The translations under genes were made by a program, and so were the position numbers. From Amycolatopsis bullii (lineage in GTDB: Bacteria; Actinomycetota; Actinomycetes; Mycobacteriales; Pseudonocardiaceae), in assembly GCF_014654205.1 (NCBI RefSeq), contig NZ_BNAW01000007.1, positions 124,001 through 188,000 on the forward strand: DNA of 64,000 nt, in the 5' to 3' direction. A model generated the notes under the pieces. That model worked only from the letters and a program-made list of their open reading frames with translations, was not told where the DNA came from and ran no database searches. Positions 8,509 to 17,545 of the stretch are shown piece after piece (position 1 is the stretch's first letter; each line of letters starts with the position of its first letter).

Positions 8509-9531
8509 ATGTTCAAGACCCTGATCGTCGCGTCGGTGCTCGCCGGGGCCTCGCTGGCCGCTCCGCCCGCCGGGGCCGCGGCGGCCAACGTCGTCGTGGC
8601 CAAGGACGGATCCGGGAACTACACCACCGTGCAGGCCGGGATCAACGCGGTTTCGGCCGGCGGCACGATCTCGGTCAAACCCGGGACCTACCGCGAAGTC
8701 GTCTCGGTGCCGTCCGGCAAGACCGGGATCACCCTGCGCGGGACCACCGGGAAGGCCGCCGACGTCGTCATCGACTACGACAACGCCAGCGGGACGAAGA
8801 AACCCGACGGCTCGACGTACGGCACGTCCGGCAGCGCGACGGCCACAATCGCCGCGAACGGCTTCACCGCCACCGCGCTGACCTTCCGCAACTCCTTCGA
8901 CCGGGGCGCCCACCCGGAGATCAAGGACACGCAGGCGGTCGCGGTGAAGACCACCGGCGACAAGATGGTCTTCGACAACGTCACCTTCCTCGGCCACCAG
9001 GACACGCTGTACGCCGACACCGCGGCCGTCGGCACGATCGGCCGCCAGTACTACCGCAACTGCTCGATCAGCGGGGACGTCGACTTCATCTTCGGCCGCG
9101 CGACCGCGGTGTTCGACCGGGCCACGATCACCGCGCTCGACCGCGGTTCCAGCAGCAACAACGGGTTCCTGACCGCGGCCAGCACCCGCCGGTCGAACCC
9201 GTACGGCTTCCTGATCGTCGGCAGCCGCGTGCTCAGCTCGGCCGCGAACGCGAGCTTCTACCTCGGCCGGCCGTGGCACCCGGGCGGGGACGTCGACGCC
9301 ATCGCCCAGGTCCTGATCCGCGAGACGTCGCTCCCGGCGGCGATCAAGCCGGCGCCGTGGACGGACATGTCCGGGTTCTCGTGGAAGGACGCGCGGTTCT
9401 CCGAGTACCGCAACACCGGACCGGGCGCGGGAACCGGAACCGACCGGCCGCAGCTGCCCGCCGCGCAGGCCGGGAACTACACCGCGCAGGAGTACCTCGC
9501 GGGCAGTGACGGGTGGAACCCCGTGCACTGA
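8509..9531 (+). CDS. Secreted pectinesterase, CE8 family
   Basis: A 340-residue secreted pectin methylesterase with a signal peptide (about residues 1-24, ending GAAAA). It shows the CE8 motifs: VAKDGSGNYTTVQAGINAV at the start of the mature enzyme, GHQDTLYAD with Asp165, SGDVDFIFG with Asp192, and LGRPWHPGG with the conserved Arg/Trp. The two aspartates are the expected catalytic pair. It removes methyl groups from homogalacturonan, preparing substrate for the neighbouring pectate lyases. Its start is 18 bases past the PL3 terminator with GGAGG as ribosome site; no promoter was recognised in the short gap, so it may depend on read-through. Confidence 0.93.
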   Translation: MFKTLIVASVLAGASLAAPPAGAAAANVVVAKDGSGNYTTVQAGINAVSAGGTISVKPGTYREVVSVPSGKTGITLRGTTGKAADVVIDYDNASGTKKPDGSTYGTSGSATATIAANGFTATALTFRNSFDRGAHPEIKDTQAVAVKTTGDKMVFDNVTFLGHQDTLYADTAAVGTIGRQYYRNCSISGDVDFIFGRATAVFDRATITALDRGSSSNNGFLTAASTRRSNPYGFLIVGSRVLSSAANASFYLGRPWHPGGDVDAIAQVLIRETSLPAAIKPAPWTDMSGFSWKDARFSEYRNTGPGAGTGTDRPQLPAAQAGNYTAQEYLAGSDGWNPVH

Positions 9532-9570
9532 CCGTCGCCGGGGTTGGTGTGGGAAACCTCCGTCCGGCCC

Positions 9571-9600
9571 TTGACGCACCGGCCCGAGACCGCCGACCAT
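9571..9600 (+). promoter_or_regulatory. Promoter of the GH43 arabinanase gene
   Basis: TTGACG (9571-9576) and GACCAT (9595-9600) are 18 bases apart, predicting a start near 9607. The layout repeats that of the PL3 gene: promoter, then a palindrome just past the start site. Confidence 0.5.
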
Positions 9601-9613
9601 GTGCCCGGCAGAC

Positions 9614-9631
9614 GTTGTTAGCGTTAACAAC
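9614..9631. promoter_or_regulatory. LacI-type operator upstream of the GH43 gene
   Basis: GTTGTTA and TAACAAC form perfect 7-bp arms around GCGT. The TTAGCGTTAA core is the style of site bound by LacI-family regulators of arabinoside use in actinomycetes (recalled family knowledge). It lies just downstream of the predicted promoter and differs from the operator at 7585, so two different regulators may act on this locus. Confidence 0.65.
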
Positions 9632-9664
9632 ATCCTGGATCAGCGCCGACCCCGAGGACACCCC

Positions 9665-10651
9665 ATGAGCCTGCGCCGCCTCCCGGCCATCGTCGCCGTC
9701 GCCGCCGCCCTGCTGAGCGCCCCCGCCGCGCAGGCCGCGACCTACCCCGACCCCGGTTACGTCACCGGGGACATCGAGGCGGTGCACGACCCGGCGATGA
9801 TCCGCGCGGCGGACGGCAGCTACCTGCTCTACTCGACCGACCAGTACCTGCAGATCCGCCGCTCGACCGACCGGATCCACTTCACGAAGATCGGCTCCGT
9901 CTGGTCGAACGGCGCCCCGTGGACCGCGCCCTTCACCGACCCCGCCAAGCCGGAGTACCTGTGGGCGCCGGACATCTCGTTCCACAACGGCAAGTACTAC
10001 CTGTACTACGCCGCATCGTCGCTGGGCTCCCGCAACTCGGCGATCTTCCTCGCCACCAGCACGACCGGCCTGCCGGGCACCTGGACGAACCAGGGCATCG
10101 TCATCCAGACGAGCACGAGCAACGACTACAACGCGATCGACCCCAACCTGTTCGTCGACTCCTCCGGCCGCTGGTGGCTGAGCTTCGGTTCGTGGTGGAC
10201 CGGGATCAAGATGATCCGGCTCGACCCGGCCACCGGCAAGCGCAGCACGTCCGACACCGCGCTGCGCGGCATCGCCCAGCGCACCGGCAGCACCTCGGCC
10301 GAGGAAGCGCCCTTCATCATCCAGCACGGCAGCTACTACTACCTGTTCGTCTCCTGGGATCTGTGCTGCCAGGGCACGAAGAGCACCTACCGCGTGATGG
10401 TCGGCCGCTCGACGTCGATCACCGGCCCGTACACCGACCGCAACGGGGTCCGGATGACCGCCGGCGGCGGCACGCAGATCCTGGCGAGCCACGGTGCCGT
10501 CCACGGCCCCGGCCACGTGGCCGTCGTCCACGACTCCGACGCGGACGTACTGGTCTACCACTACTACTACTCGGACGCGACGCCGCTCACGGGCAAGCTC
10601 GGCATCAACCTCATCGGCTACGACAGCGCCGGCTGGCCGTACGTGTACTGA
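9665..10651 (+). CDS. Secreted arabinan endo-1,5-alpha-L-arabinosidase, GH43 family
   Basis: A 328-residue secreted five-bladed beta-propeller hydrolase. The signal peptide (about residues 1-21) ends AAQAAT. Three acidic positions of GH43 are visible: Asp42 in VHDPAM, Asp159 in NAIDPN and Glu213/214 in SAEEAPF. LWAPDISFHNGKYYLYYAAS is a typical early-blade segment. It would cut arabinan side chains of rhamnogalacturonan I. ATG 9665 is preferred over an upstream in-frame ATG at 9599, because the latter would put the promoter and operator inside the coding region and bury the signal peptide. Confidence 0.92.
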   Translation: MSLRRLPAIVAVAAALLSAPAAQAATYPDPGYVTGDIEAVHDPAMIRAADGSYLLYSTDQYLQIRRSTDRIHFTKIGSVWSNGAPWTAPFTDPAKPEYLWAPDISFHNGKYYLYYAASSLGSRNSAIFLATSTTGLPGTWTNQGIVIQTSTSNDYNAIDPNLFVDSSGRWWLSFGSWWTGIKMIRLDPATGKRSTSDTALRGIAQRTGSTSAEEAPFIIQHGSYYYLFVSWDLCCQGTKSTYRVMVGRSTSITGPYTDRNGVRMTAGGGTQILASHGAVHGPGHVAVVHDSDADVLVYHYYYSDATPLTGKLGINLIGYDSAGWPYVY

Positions 10652-10696
10652 CTTCCGTATAACGACCTATACCTCGCCGATCGGAAAGTGTCGTCC

Positions 10697-13585
10697 ATGC
10701 GCCGGTTCCTCTCGTTCCTCCTCGCACTGCTGGTCGCCATCGGGCTTGGTGCGGCACCGGCGTCGGCCGCCCCGGCGGCGAGGCCGAAGCACCAGGTCAC
10801 GTTCGACAAGTACTCGCTCCTGCTGGACGGCCGGCGGCAGGTCGTCTGGTCCGGCGAATTCCACCCGTTCCGGCTGCCGAGCCCGGACCTGTGGCGGGAC
10901 GTGCTGCAGAAGATGAAGGCCACCGGCTACACGGCGGTCTCGATCTACTTCGACTGGAACTACCACTCGCCCGCGCCCGGGGTGTACGACTTCACCGGCG
11001 TGCGCGACATGGACCGCGTGCTCGACCTCGCGGCCGAAGCCGGGCTGTACGTCATCGCCCGGCCCGGTCCGTACATCAACGCCGAGGTCACCGGCGGCGG
11101 CTTCCCGGCCTGGCTGAGCACCCAGGCCGGCCGGGCCCGCAGCGACGCCCCCGACTACCTCGCCGCGTCGGACGAATGGCTCTCGCAGATCGACCGGATC
11201 ATCGCCCGGCACCAGTACACCGACGGCCGCGGCCCGGTGATCCTCTACCAGATCGAGAACGAGCTGGCCGCCACCGGCACCGCGCAGCGCAACTACATCG
11301 CGCACCTCTACGACAAGGTACGGGCCGACGGGATCAGCGTCCCGGTCTTCCACAACGACAAGGGCCGCAACGGCATCTGGGTGCCGCCGGGCTCCGGCGT
11401 GCCCGGGACCGTCGAAGGCAAGGTCGACCTGTACGCCTTCGACGGCTACCCCGGCGGCACCTGCCGGACCGACGCGACGCCGGGCACCCCGAACGCCGCC
11501 CCGGACTGGGGGACCTACGGGCCGGGCGGCGCCAAGGGCGGCGCGAGCGCGTCGCCGAACACGCCCGGGTTCGTCGCCGAGTTCGGCGGCGGCTGGTTCG
11601 ACTACTGGGGCAGCAACGGCACCTACCCGTGCACCGCGGTCCGGCAGGGGCCGGGCTACGAGCGCGTCTTCTACGGCACGAACCTGGCGAACGGCCTGAC
11701 CATCCAGAACTTCTACATGACCTTCGGCGGGACGTCGTGGGGCGGCCTGCCGGCGCCGGTGGTCTACAGCTCCTACGACTACGGCTCGGCGATCGACGAA
11801 GGCCGTCAGCTGCGGCCGAAAGCACTGACGATGAAGGAGATCGGGTCCTTCCTGGCCACCGTCCCGGATCTGGCCAAGATGGACCGGGCGGCGCCGGTGA
11901 CGCCGTCGTCGGCCGCGGTGAAGGTCTACCACAACGTCAACCCGGACACCGGCGTGCACTTCTACCTGCCGGTGCACTCGCCGTCGAACGCGACGACGGA
12001 CGACTCCTTCACCTTCCCGCTGTCCACACCGGACGGTGACTACACCGTTCCGCTCCGGCTGAACGGGCAGGACGCCAAGTACCTGGTGGCGAACTTCGAC
12101 GTCGCCGGCCAGCACCTGGTGTACTCGACGTCGGAACTGATGGCCCAGGCCGCGGGCACCGTGCTGCTGCACGGCCGGCCGGGCGAGGACGGCGAGACGG
12201 TGCTCAGGTACGCGACGCAGCCGCGCGTGGACGTCCTCGCCGGGAACGTCACGACCACGTGGTCCGGCCACGACCTGCGCCTGAACTACCGCCACGACGG
12301 GCTCGCGCGGGTCCGGATCAGCGGCGGCGGCCGCCCGGCCGTGACGCTGCTGCTCGCCGACGACAGCACGGCGGACACGTTCTGGGCGGTGGGCGGCCTG
12401 CTCGTGCGCGGGCCGGACCTGGTGCGGACCGCCCAGGCCGGGTTCGTGCTGACCGGCGACACGAAGGCGCCGAGGGACCTCGAGGTGTGGGGTGCCCGCG
12501 GCCCGCTGCTGTGGTGGAACGGCGCCCCGGTCCCGGCCCGGGCCACCGCGTCCGGCAGCCTGCTGGCGCTGCGGCCGCTGCCCGGACCCGCCGACCCGCG
12601 CCTGCCCGAGCTCACCGGCTGGCGCTCGGCGCCCGGCTCCCCGGAATCGTCGCCGCAGTACGACGATTCGGCGTGGGTGGCCGCGGACCGGACCACGACG
12701 AACAGCACCACCCCGCCGCCCGCCGGACAGCCGGTGCTGACCGCGGACGACTACGGCTTCGGCGTCGGCGACGTCTGGTACCGCGGCCGGTTCACCGGGA
12801 CGCCGGGGGAGCGGGTCAGCCTGCGCTACGGCGGCGGGGGCGCCGGGATGCTGCAGGCGTGGCTGGACGGGCAGTACCTCGGCCAGCACGTGCTCCCCTC
12901 CGCGCTGGCGGCCCCGCCGACGACGGGTACGGCGGAGTTCACCGTGCCCGAAGGCCTGCGCGGCGACGGGCCGCACGTGCTGTCGGTGATGGTCCGCAAC
13001 AACGGCCACAACGAGGACGGCGGCGTCAACGACGCCCACAAGGAAGGCCGGGGGCTCATCTCGGCGTCCCTGACCGGGGTCGCGTGGAAGCTGCAGGGCG
13101 GCACGGCGGATCCGGTGCGCGGCCCGCTCAACAACGGCGGTCTCGCGGGCGAACGCGCAGGCCGGCACCTGCCGGGCTTCCCGGACCGCGCCTGGGCACC
13201 GGCGGAAGTGCCCGCTCCGACGGCCGACCCGGGGACGACGTGGTACCGCACGACCTTCTCCCTGCGGGTGCCCCGTGACCAGGACACGTCGGTCGGCCTG
13301 ACGATCGGCGACCCGGCCGAGCCGCGGTCGGGTGGCCGGTACCGGGTGCTGGTGTTCCTCAACGGCTGGAACGTCGGCCAGTACATCGGGGACGTCGGGC
13401 CGCAGCACACGTTCGTGCTGCCGAACGGGATCCTCGACCCGCACGGCCGCAACACCCTGGCCCTCGCGGTGACCAGCGACGGCGGCCCGGGCAACGGCCT
13501 GGAGAAGGTGGTCTTGTCGGACTTGGGCACGGCGCGCGGCGGGGTGCCGGTCCGGCCGGTGTACTCACCGTCCTGGCGGCCGTGA
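10697..13585 (+). CDS. Secreted beta-galactosidase, GH35 family
   Basis: A 962-residue secreted glycosidase. The signal peptide (residues 1-27, ending ASAAP) is followed by the GH35 TIM barrel, which opens with WSGEFHPFRLPSPDLW. The proton donor is Glu189 (YQIENE) and the nucleophile Glu295 (FVAEFGGGW). Beta-sandwich and jelly-roll domains occupy the last 550 residues, ending in the family-like FLNGWNVGQYIGDVGPQ. It probably trims galactan side chains of pectin. ATG 10697 has a purine-rich GGAAAG eight bases upstream; a GTG at 10688 would add three residues. It lies 45 bases after the arabinanase and could share its transcript. Confidence 0.93.
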   Translation: MRRFLSFLLALLVAIGLGAAPASAAPAARPKHQVTFDKYSLLLDGRRQVVWSGEFHPFRLPSPDLWRDVLQKMKATGYTAVSIYFDWNYHSPAPGVYDFTGVRDMDRVLDLAAEAGLYVIARPGPYINAEVTGGGFPAWLSTQAGRARSDAPDYLAASDEWLSQIDRIIARHQYTDGRGPVILYQIENELAATGTAQRNYIAHLYDKVRADGISVPVFHNDKGRNGIWVPPGSGVPGTVEGKVDLYAFDGYPGGTCRTDATPGTPNAAPDWGTYGPGGAKGGASASPNTPGFVAEFGGGWFDYWGSNGTYPCTAVRQGPGYERVFYGTNLANGLTIQNFYMTFGGTSWGGLPAPVVYSSYDYGSAIDEGRQLRPKALTMKEIGSFLATVPDLAKMDRAAPVTPSSAAVKVYHNVNPDTGVHFYLPVHSPSNATTDDSFTFPLSTPDGDYTVPLRLNGQDAKYLVANFDVAGQHLVYSTSELMAQAAGTVLLHGRPGEDGETVLRYATQPRVDVLAGNVTTTWSGHDLRLNYRHDGLARVRISGGGRPAVTLLLADDSTADTFWAVGGLLVRGPDLVRTAQAGFVLTGDTKAPRDLEVWGARGPLLWWNGAPVPARATASGSLLALRPLPGPADPRLPELTGWRSAPGSPESSPQYDDSAWVAADRTTTNSTTPPPAGQPVLTADDYGFGVGDVWYRGRFTGTPGERVSLRYGGGGAGMLQAWLDGQYLGQHVLPSALAAPPTTGTAEFTVPEGLRGDGPHVLSVMVRNNGHNEDGGVNDAHKEGRGLISASLTGVAWKLQGGTADPVRGPLNNGGLAGERAGRHLPGFPDRAWAPAEVPAPTADPGTTWYRTTFSLRVPRDQDTSVGLTIGDPAEPRSGGRYRVLVFLNGWNVGQYIGDVGPQHTFVLPNGILDPHGRNTLALAVTSDGGPGNGLEKVVLSDLGTARGGVPVRPVYSPSWRP

Positions 13586-13681
13586 GCGCGCCCCGGTCGT
13601 CCCTGTCCACTGCGGCCGGCCGTTCGCCGGGGACGTGCCGCTTCAGCTCTGTGTCGGCGAGTCCGCCTGAGCGAGGCGCAC

Positions 13682-14881
13682 TCACCGGCCTGCCGGCACG
13701 GAAAGGGCCCCGGACCGGTGGACGATGTGGCCCGCCTTGACGACCAGGTCGCGCGGGGGCCGCGTCACCACGGCGTGGGCGGGCGTCTCCGCGTCGAGGA
13801 CCACGAGGTCCGCGGGCGCGCCCTCGGTGAGCCCGTAACCGGCGAGGCCGAGGGCGCTCGCGCCGCCGTAGGTGACCGCTTCCAGGGCGAGTTCGATGTC
13901 CTCGTCGCGGCGGAACGTGCTGCGGTAGGCCAGGTGCATCGCCCGGTCCAGGAGGTCGCCGCTGCCGTACGGGCTCCACAGGTCGCGGATGTCGTCGTGC
14001 CCGCACGCCACGTTCACCCCGGCGGCGCGCAGCTTCTTCACCGGCGGGACCGGGAAGTCGAAGACGGCGGCCGTGGTGATCGTGATGCCCGCCTCCGCGA
14101 GCCCCGCGGCCAGCCGGTCCTGCGTTGCGGCGTCGGCCTCGCCGAGCGCGTAGGCGTGGCTGACCGTCACCCGCCCGGCGAGGCCGGCGGCCCGGGTCCG
14201 CTCGATGATCAACTCCAGCTCGAACACCCCGAGCGAGCCGGGATCGTGCAGGTGCAGGTCGATCCGCACGCCGTGGCGTTCCGCGAGGCCGAAGACGACG
14301 TCGAGGTGGCGGACCGGGTCCCGGTCGAGCCCGGCCGGGTCGATGCCGCCCACCGCGTCCAACCCGAGCTTGATCGCCTCTTCGAGCAGCGCGGCCGTGC
14401 CCGGGTTGGTGAGGATGCCGCTCTGCGGGAAGGCGACCTGCTCGACGGTGATCCGCCCGGCCAGCCGGGCGGCGGTGTCGCGGACCACCTCCACCCCGGT
14501 GAGGCCGGTGCCGGAGTGGACGTCGGTGTGCGTGCGGACGTGCGTGGTGCCGGCGGCGGCCATGGTTTCCAGCAGCGCGCTGACGCGGGCCGGGTCGGGC
14601 AGTCCGAGTTCGGCGCGGCGGAGGCGTTCGTCGGCGATCCGGTCGGCGAGCGCGGGCCCGGCCGAGTGCGGCCGCCACGGTCCGCCGTAGAGCGTCTTGT
14701 CCAGGTGGCAGTGGGCTTCGACGAGGCCGGGCAGGACGAGCCGGCCGCCGAGTTCGACCACCTCGGCGTCCCCTGGAGCGATGCCGGGACCGACCTCGGC
14801 GATGACCCCGCCCGAGACGAGCAGGTCGGCCGGGCCGCCGGTGTTCCAGGGACGGCCGTCGCGCAGCAGAAGTCCGGGCAT
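13682..14881 (-). CDS. Amidohydrolase, cytosine deaminase / AtzC-like
   Basis: A 399-residue metal-dependent hydrolase of the cytosine deaminase-like branch. Metal ligands are visible in AHCHLDKTLYG, IDLHLHD, the SHAYALG histidine and GHDDIRD (late Asp). The N-terminal and C-terminal strands form the usual composite beta-sandwich (LVLPGLVEAHCHLDK; GLTEGAPADLVVLDAETP). It is cytosolic and would deaminate or hydrolyse a ring amine; the substrate is unknown. The ATG has a strong GAGGAG four bases upstream on the minus strand. It converges with the beta-galactosidase gene across a 96-bp gap and is divergent from the STAS gene. Confidence 0.88.
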   Translation of the reverse strand: MPGLLLRDGRPWNTGGPADLLVSGGVIAEVGPGIAPGDAEVVELGGRLVLPGLVEAHCHLDKTLYGGPWRPHSAGPALADRIADERLRRAELGLPDPARVSALLETMAAAGTTHVRTHTDVHSGTGLTGVEVVRDTAARLAGRITVEQVAFPQSGILTNPGTAALLEEAIKLGLDAVGGIDPAGLDRDPVRHLDVVFGLAERHGVRIDLHLHDPGSLGVFELELIIERTRAAGLAGRVTVSHAYALGEADAATQDRLAAGLAEAGITITTAAVFDFPVPPVKKLRAAGVNVACGHDDIRDLWSPYGSGDLLDRAMHLAYRSTFRRDEDIELALEAVTYGGASALGLAGYGLTEGAPADLVVLDAETPAHAVVTRPPRDLVVKAGHIVHRSGALSVPAGR

Positions 14882-14925
14882 CGTCGCTCCTCAAGGTCGG
14901 TTCCGAGCTTCACACACTTCGGGCG

Positions 14926-14951
14926 GTTTGGGGTCCGCGGCGATGGGGTAG
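14926..14951 (+). promoter_or_regulatory. Sigma-B/F-like promoter of the first STAS gene
   Basis: GTTT (14926-14929) and GGGTAG (14946-14951) are separated by 16 bases, close to the GNNT-N14-16-GGGTAY form known for Streptomyces stress and sporulation sigma factors. The next gene encodes an anti-sigma factor antagonist, a common target of such sigma factors. Confidence 0.55.
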
Positions 14952-14994
14952 CAGGTGATCATTCACCGCTGATTTCCGTGGAAGGAGCACCTCG

Positions 14995-15354
14995 ATGAGC
15001 GCCCTTGACCTGTCCGCGATGCTGCTGACGGCAACGACCGCGGAAACCGGCCCGGGAACGCTGCGGGTCACGGTCACGGGCGAAATCGACATGGCGACGC
15101 GCCCGCGCCTGGACGGGGAACTCGACCGCGCCGTCGCGGCGGCGCCCCGGCGGCTGGTGGTCGACCTGCTGGGCGTGGGGTTCTGCGGCGTCACCGGGGT
15201 GGCTTCGCTGGGCCGCCTGCGGTCCCGCTGTGCGGAAGCGGGGATCGACCTGGTGCTGAAGCCCTCCGGCGTGGTGCGGCGCGCGCTGGAGCTCGCCGCG
15301 GTCGCTCCGCTGTTCCGGCTGGAAGGGCGGCGGGAGCAGCTCATCGCCCAGTAG
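14995..15354 (+). CDS. STAS-domain anti-sigma factor antagonist-like protein
   Basis: A 119-residue single STAS domain. Recognisable pieces are VTGEIDMATRPRLDGEL near the start and LVVDLLGVGFCGVTGVASL in the middle. In SpoIIAA/RsbV proteins the second block normally carries Asp-Ser-Ser/Thr, with the first Ser phosphorylated by the anti-sigma kinase. Here it reads Cys-Gly-Val-Thr-Gly, so the acidic residue and the usual phospho-serine are missing and only a Thr remains. It may be a constitutively active or non-phosphorylated antagonist. It follows AAGGAG and a sigma-B-like promoter. Its last 14 bases overlap the end of the convergent SARP gene. Confidence 0.85.
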   Translation: MSALDLSAMLLTATTAETGPGTLRVTVTGEIDMATRPRLDGELDRAVAAAPRRLVVDLLGVGFCGVTGVASLGRLRSRCAEAGIDLVLKPSGVVRRALELAAVAPLFRLEGRREQLIAQ

Positions 15355-17452
15355 CGAACGTCCGGGCTTCGTCGTCGGCCGCGGCCAGTTCGCGGTCCGC
15401 GGCCGCCGCATCGCCGGGTCCGCCGCGGCGGAGCAGGGCGTCGGCGTGGCGGCGCCGGGAAAACACCACCGCGGGCCAGTGCGCCAAGGCCAGGTTGTGC
15501 CGGACGGCGGCCCGCAGGTGCGACACGGCCCGGTCCGGATCACCGGCGGTCAGGGCCGTCGTCCCCAGCGGGTGGTGGACCGAGCCGAAACACGCGATGC
15601 CCAGGCTCGCCATGGCGGGCAGCTGCGCGAACGGTGCCAGCAGCTCGTGGATCCGCGCCGCCGTCGCACCGTCGTCCAGCAGGTAGGCCGTTTCCGCGGC
15701 GCCGCACAGCGAAGTCAGCCAGGTGCTCGACCGCGGCAGCGCCCCCAGGTCTTCGCCGCAGAGGCGCGCCAGCGCGCCCGCGGCCGTGCGGCGGTCGCCC
15801 GCCGAGGCCGCCGCCACGGCGAGCGCCGCGTAGTACGAATTGTCGATCGGGCTGAGCGTCGGTGAGTGCATCAGCCCGTCCAGCACCGGCACGAGCTCCC
15901 CGAGCCGTCGCTGGAACCACCGGATCGCCACCAGCTGCGCGCCGTACCAGCCGAGCGCGTCGAAGTCGCCCGCCGCCCGGCCGACCTCGGCGCAGGCCTG
16001 CGCCCCCGCTTCGGCCTCGCGGAAGCGGCCGGCGCGGATGGCCAGCATGACCTTGAGCGCGTCGGCCACGAACCCCGCCGCCAGGTGCTTGCGCTCGGCC
16101 AGCAGGTCGTCGAGCTCGCCGAGCCGGCGCTCGGCGTGCGGGTCGCCGGCCAGGAACAGGTCGACGGTGTCCCACAGCACCCCCATCACCAGGTCGGTGC
16201 GCCGTCCCGAGCGGCCGCTCACCCCGACCAGCTCGGTCGCGAGGCTGTGCCGCAGCCGCGCGTGGTCCGGGCCGAGCAGGCAGTGGTGGGCCAGGCTCAG
16301 CGCCTCGGCGTGCGCGACGGGATCGCCCGCCGCCCGCGTCCGCTCGGCCGCCGCGAGCACCCGGTCGTGCGTGCCCGCCTCGTAGTCCAGCTCCGCGGCG
16401 AGCCGGGCCTGCAGCCGGTGGCCCAGCGTCGAGCCGGGGTCGACCTCGTCCAGCGCGTGCCGCAGCCGGGTCAGCAGCGATGCCGCCGCGGCGGCCGTCC
16501 GGTGCTCGTGCACCCACACCCCGCCCAGGCCGAGGGCCGCGCGGGCGAGCGAGGTGGCGTCGCCGGCCCGCTCGGCCCGGACGTAGGCGGTTTCGAAGTG
16601 TTCCCGGCTGGTCCGCAGGTCGCCGTCCTCGAGCAGCGCGTGCTCGCCCGCGGTGAGGGCGTCGTCGTCGGAGCCGGTCGCCACCGCGGTCGCCCGGGTG
16701 GCGAGCAGCGCCGGGTGGTGGGCGAGCACCCGGCGGTGCACCTGCGCCAGCACCGGTGACGGCTCGACGCCGGACGCGGTGATCAGGCCGTGCCGGGCCC
16801 GGCGGAACGCTTCCAGCGCGTCGCTCTGCCGCCCGGCCCGGTAGAGCGCCGTCATCAGCTGGGCCCACAGCCGTTCGTGGCCGGGGAACGCGGCGGTCAG
16901 CGCCTCCAGCTCGGCGATCAGCCCGGTGTCCTCGCCGGTCGCGAGGTCGGCCTCGATCCGGTCCTGCACGGCGTTGTGCCGCAGCCGGTCGAGCCGCATC
17001 CCTTCCGCCGCCAGGGTTTCCACCTCGCCGAATTCCTCGTACGCGGTGTGCCCGCGCCACAAGTCCAGCGCGGCGGCCAGGCGCTTCCGGGCGGCCGCGG
17101 GTTGCCCGGCGGCCAGCTCCCGGCGTCCCTCGGCGGTGAGCTGTTCGAACCGCGCGGCGTCGAGGGCCTGCGGCGCGAGGTGCAGCACGTAGCCCGGCGG
17201 CCGGGTGAGGATCGCCTCCGAGCCGAGCGTGCCCCGCAGCCGCGAGAGGTACGTCCGCACCGTGCGGTCCGCGTGCGCGGGCGCCTCCTCGCCCCACAGC
17301 GCGCGGCCCAGCGCGGCGACGCTGACCACCCGGCCCGCCTCCGCCGCCAGCACCGCCAGCAGGGTCCGCAGGCGCGGGCCCCCGACGTCCCGCGGCTCGC
17401 CGTCCAGCCGCACTTCGAACGGTCCCAGCACCCCGAGGTCCACCCCGCCCAT
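15341..17452 (-). CDS. SARP-family transcriptional regulator (AfsR/BTAD type)
   Basis: A 703-residue regulator. Residues 1-95 form an OmpR-like winged helix (LGVLGPFEVRLDG, then LRTLLAVLAAEAGRVVSV and TVRTYLSRLRGTLG). Residues about 100-245 form the BTAD helical domain, and the rest is helical repeats resembling TPRs; I see no P-loop ATPase domain, unlike AfsR itself. SARPs bind heptameric direct repeats with 11-bp spacing and activate transcription, often of secondary metabolism. ATG 17452 follows GGAGGGG with good spacing. Three TCGACG-type heptamers spaced 11 bp lie 94-122 bp upstream, between this gene and the divergent secreted-protein gene, which is the likely direct target. Confidence 0.88.
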   Translation of the reverse strand: MGGVDLGVLGPFEVRLDGEPRDVGGPRLRTLLAVLAAEAGRVVSVAALGRALWGEEAPAHADRTVRTYLSRLRGTLGSEAILTRPPGYVLHLAPQALDAARFEQLTAEGRRELAAGQPAAARKRLAAALDLWRGHTAYEEFGEVETLAAEGMRLDRLRHNAVQDRIEADLATGEDTGLIAELEALTAAFPGHERLWAQLMTALYRAGRQSDALEAFRRARHGLITASGVEPSPVLAQVHRRVLAHHPALLATRATAVATGSDDDALTAGEHALLEDGDLRTSREHFETAYVRAERAGDATSLARAALGLGGVWVHEHRTAAAAASLLTRLRHALDEVDPGSTLGHRLQARLAAELDYEAGTHDRVLAAAERTRAAGDPVAHAEALSLAHHCLLGPDHARLRHSLATELVGVSGRSGRRTDLVMGVLWDTVDLFLAGDPHAERRLGELDDLLAERKHLAAGFVADALKVMLAIRAGRFREAEAGAQACAEVGRAAGDFDALGWYGAQLVAIRWFQRRLGELVPVLDGLMHSPTLSPIDNSYYAALAVAAASAGDRRTAAGALARLCGEDLGALPRSSTWLTSLCGAAETAYLLDDGATAARIHELLAPFAQLPAMASLGIACFGSVHHPLGTTALTAGDPDRAVSHLRAAVRHNLALAHWPAVVFSRRRHADALLRRGGPGDAAAADRELAAADDEARTFATGR

Positions 17453-17545
17453 GCCCGCCCCTCCGCGACGCGGGTATCCCGCGCGCTCCGCGTACAGGAG
17501 CGGGCCGGGCCGCTCCGGATACGTCCGACGCCCGTCTGAATCTCC

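Noticed and set aside
10657..10672. GTATA-N6-TATAC before the beta-galactosidase gene, with a similar string near 50655
   Set aside because: Arms are only 5 bp, the second copy lies inside MFS coding sequence, and no paired promoter was found, so it is not called an operator.
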